Source of the DNA: Geodermatophilaceae bacterium
GTDB lineage: Bacteria > Actinomycetota > Actinomycetes > Mycobacteriales > Geodermatophilaceae
Direction of reading: 5' to 3'
Length of the DNA stretch: 5,290 bases
Assembly: GCA_013814015.1 (NCBI GenBank)
Contig: JACCQS010000328.1
Coordinates: forward strand, 1 to 5,290
A model generated the notes under the pieces. It was not told the DNA's origin and searched no databases. It saw only the letters and a program-made list of their open reading frames with translations. Position 1 is the first letter of the stretch; each line of letters starts with the position of its first letter. Below are positions 4,932-5,290 of the stretch, piece after piece. The translations under genes were made by a program, and so were the position numbers.

Positions 4932-5290
4932 ATGGTCAGCAAGGGCGAGCGTTACACCTACCCGCTGGACGAGAACGACATTCCTACGCAGTGGTACAAC
5001 ATCATCCCCGACCTACCCGACCCGCCTCCGCCGCCCCTGCACCCCGGCACCCATGAACCGGTCGGACCCGACGATCTGGCGCCACTGTTCCCGATGGCCC
5101 TCATCGAGCAGGAGGTGTCGATGCAGAGCTATATCGACATCCCAGGCGAAGTGATCGACGTGTACCGGTTGTGGCGGCCCTCGCCCCTGATCCGGGCGCG
5201 AAGGCTGGAGAAGTTCCTGGACACACCGGCCAAGATCTTCTTCAAGTACGAGGGCGTCAGCCCGGCCGGATCGCACAAGCCGAACACCGC
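4932..5290 (+). CDS. trpB2: TrpB-like PLP enzyme (tryptophan synthase beta, TrpB2 type), 5' part
   Basis: The first 119 codons are present and the gene runs off the right edge; TrpB2 proteins are usually over 400 residues. The N-terminal extension (YPLDENDIPTQWYNIIPDLP, residues 10-29), IEQEVSMQSYIDIPGEV (58-74) and RPSPLIRARRLEKFL (82-96) are TrpB2 hallmarks absent from the TrpB1 partner of TrpA. The PLP-lysine segment SPAGSHKPNT (110-119) contains the predicted Schiff-base Lys116. The family condenses indole with L-serine to give L-tryptophan. TrpB2 lacks tight TrpA interaction and is thought to salvage free indole, though other serine-type reactions have been proposed for some members. No trpA, trpC or other trp gene is next to it here, consistent with a stand-alone trpB2. 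A strong GAGGAG lies 5 nt upstream of the ATG. It follows the ATL gene after 67 nt on the same strand. Confidence 0.92.
   Translation, partial: MVSKGERYTYPLDENDIPTQWYNIIPDLPDPPPPPLHPGTHEPVGPDDLAPLFPMALIEQEVSMQSYIDIPGEVIDVYRLWRPSPLIRARRLEKFLDTPAKIFFKYEGVSPAGSHKPNT

Overview
The window reads as chromosomal DNA from a high-GC actinobacterium. Third codon positions are mostly G or C, and GTG starts occur beside ATG. The central gene order, a DUF3152 membrane-anchored protein followed by a MoeZ-type E1-like/rhodanese protein, is as I recall also found in mycobacteria. Nothing in the sequence fixes the genus. No RNA gene, CRISPR array, insertion sequence or phage gene was seen.

Layout. The left edge holds the 5' end of a type II haloacid dehalogenase-like gene on the minus strand (1-160). 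It diverges from a broken AHSA1/SRPBCC gene on the plus strand (232-644). The 71-bp gap between them carries a small dyad (186-202). Everything to the right is on the plus strand: an alpha/beta hydrolase (673-1635); a DUF3152 protein with one transmembrane helix and a metzincin-like HExxHxxGxxH motif (1711-2721, start uncertain); moeZ (2819-3979); a TIGR03086 / mycothiol-dependent maleylpyruvate isomerase-like protein (3994-4560); an alkyltransferase-like DNA-repair protein, ATL (4568-4864); and the 5' part of a trpB2-type tryptophan synthase beta gene (4932 to the window end). Gaps are short. The moeZ, TIGR03086 and ATL genes are packed within 14 and 7 nt of each other and look like one transcription unit. 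The DUF3152 and moeZ genes are separated by 97 nt containing a good hairpin. trpB2 has its own strong ribosome binding site after a 67-nt gap.

How the genes may work together. MoeZ activates ubiquitin-like sulfur carriers (molybdopterin and cysteine biosynthesis in mycobacteria). The ATL protein flags O6-alkylguanine for nucleotide excision repair. The TIGR03086 protein belongs to a superfamily containing mycothiol-dependent enzymes. A thiol/electrophile-defence theme for these three is attractive but is only inferred from adjacency. No clearly new multi-gene system was found. The most notable items are the disrupted AHSA1 gene with a possible internal restart, the uncharacterised DUF3152 putative metalloprotease, and the tight TIGR03086-ATL pair. 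No gene-free stretch exceeds 300 bases; the longest possible one is 1636-1869, if the later DUF3152 start is the true one.
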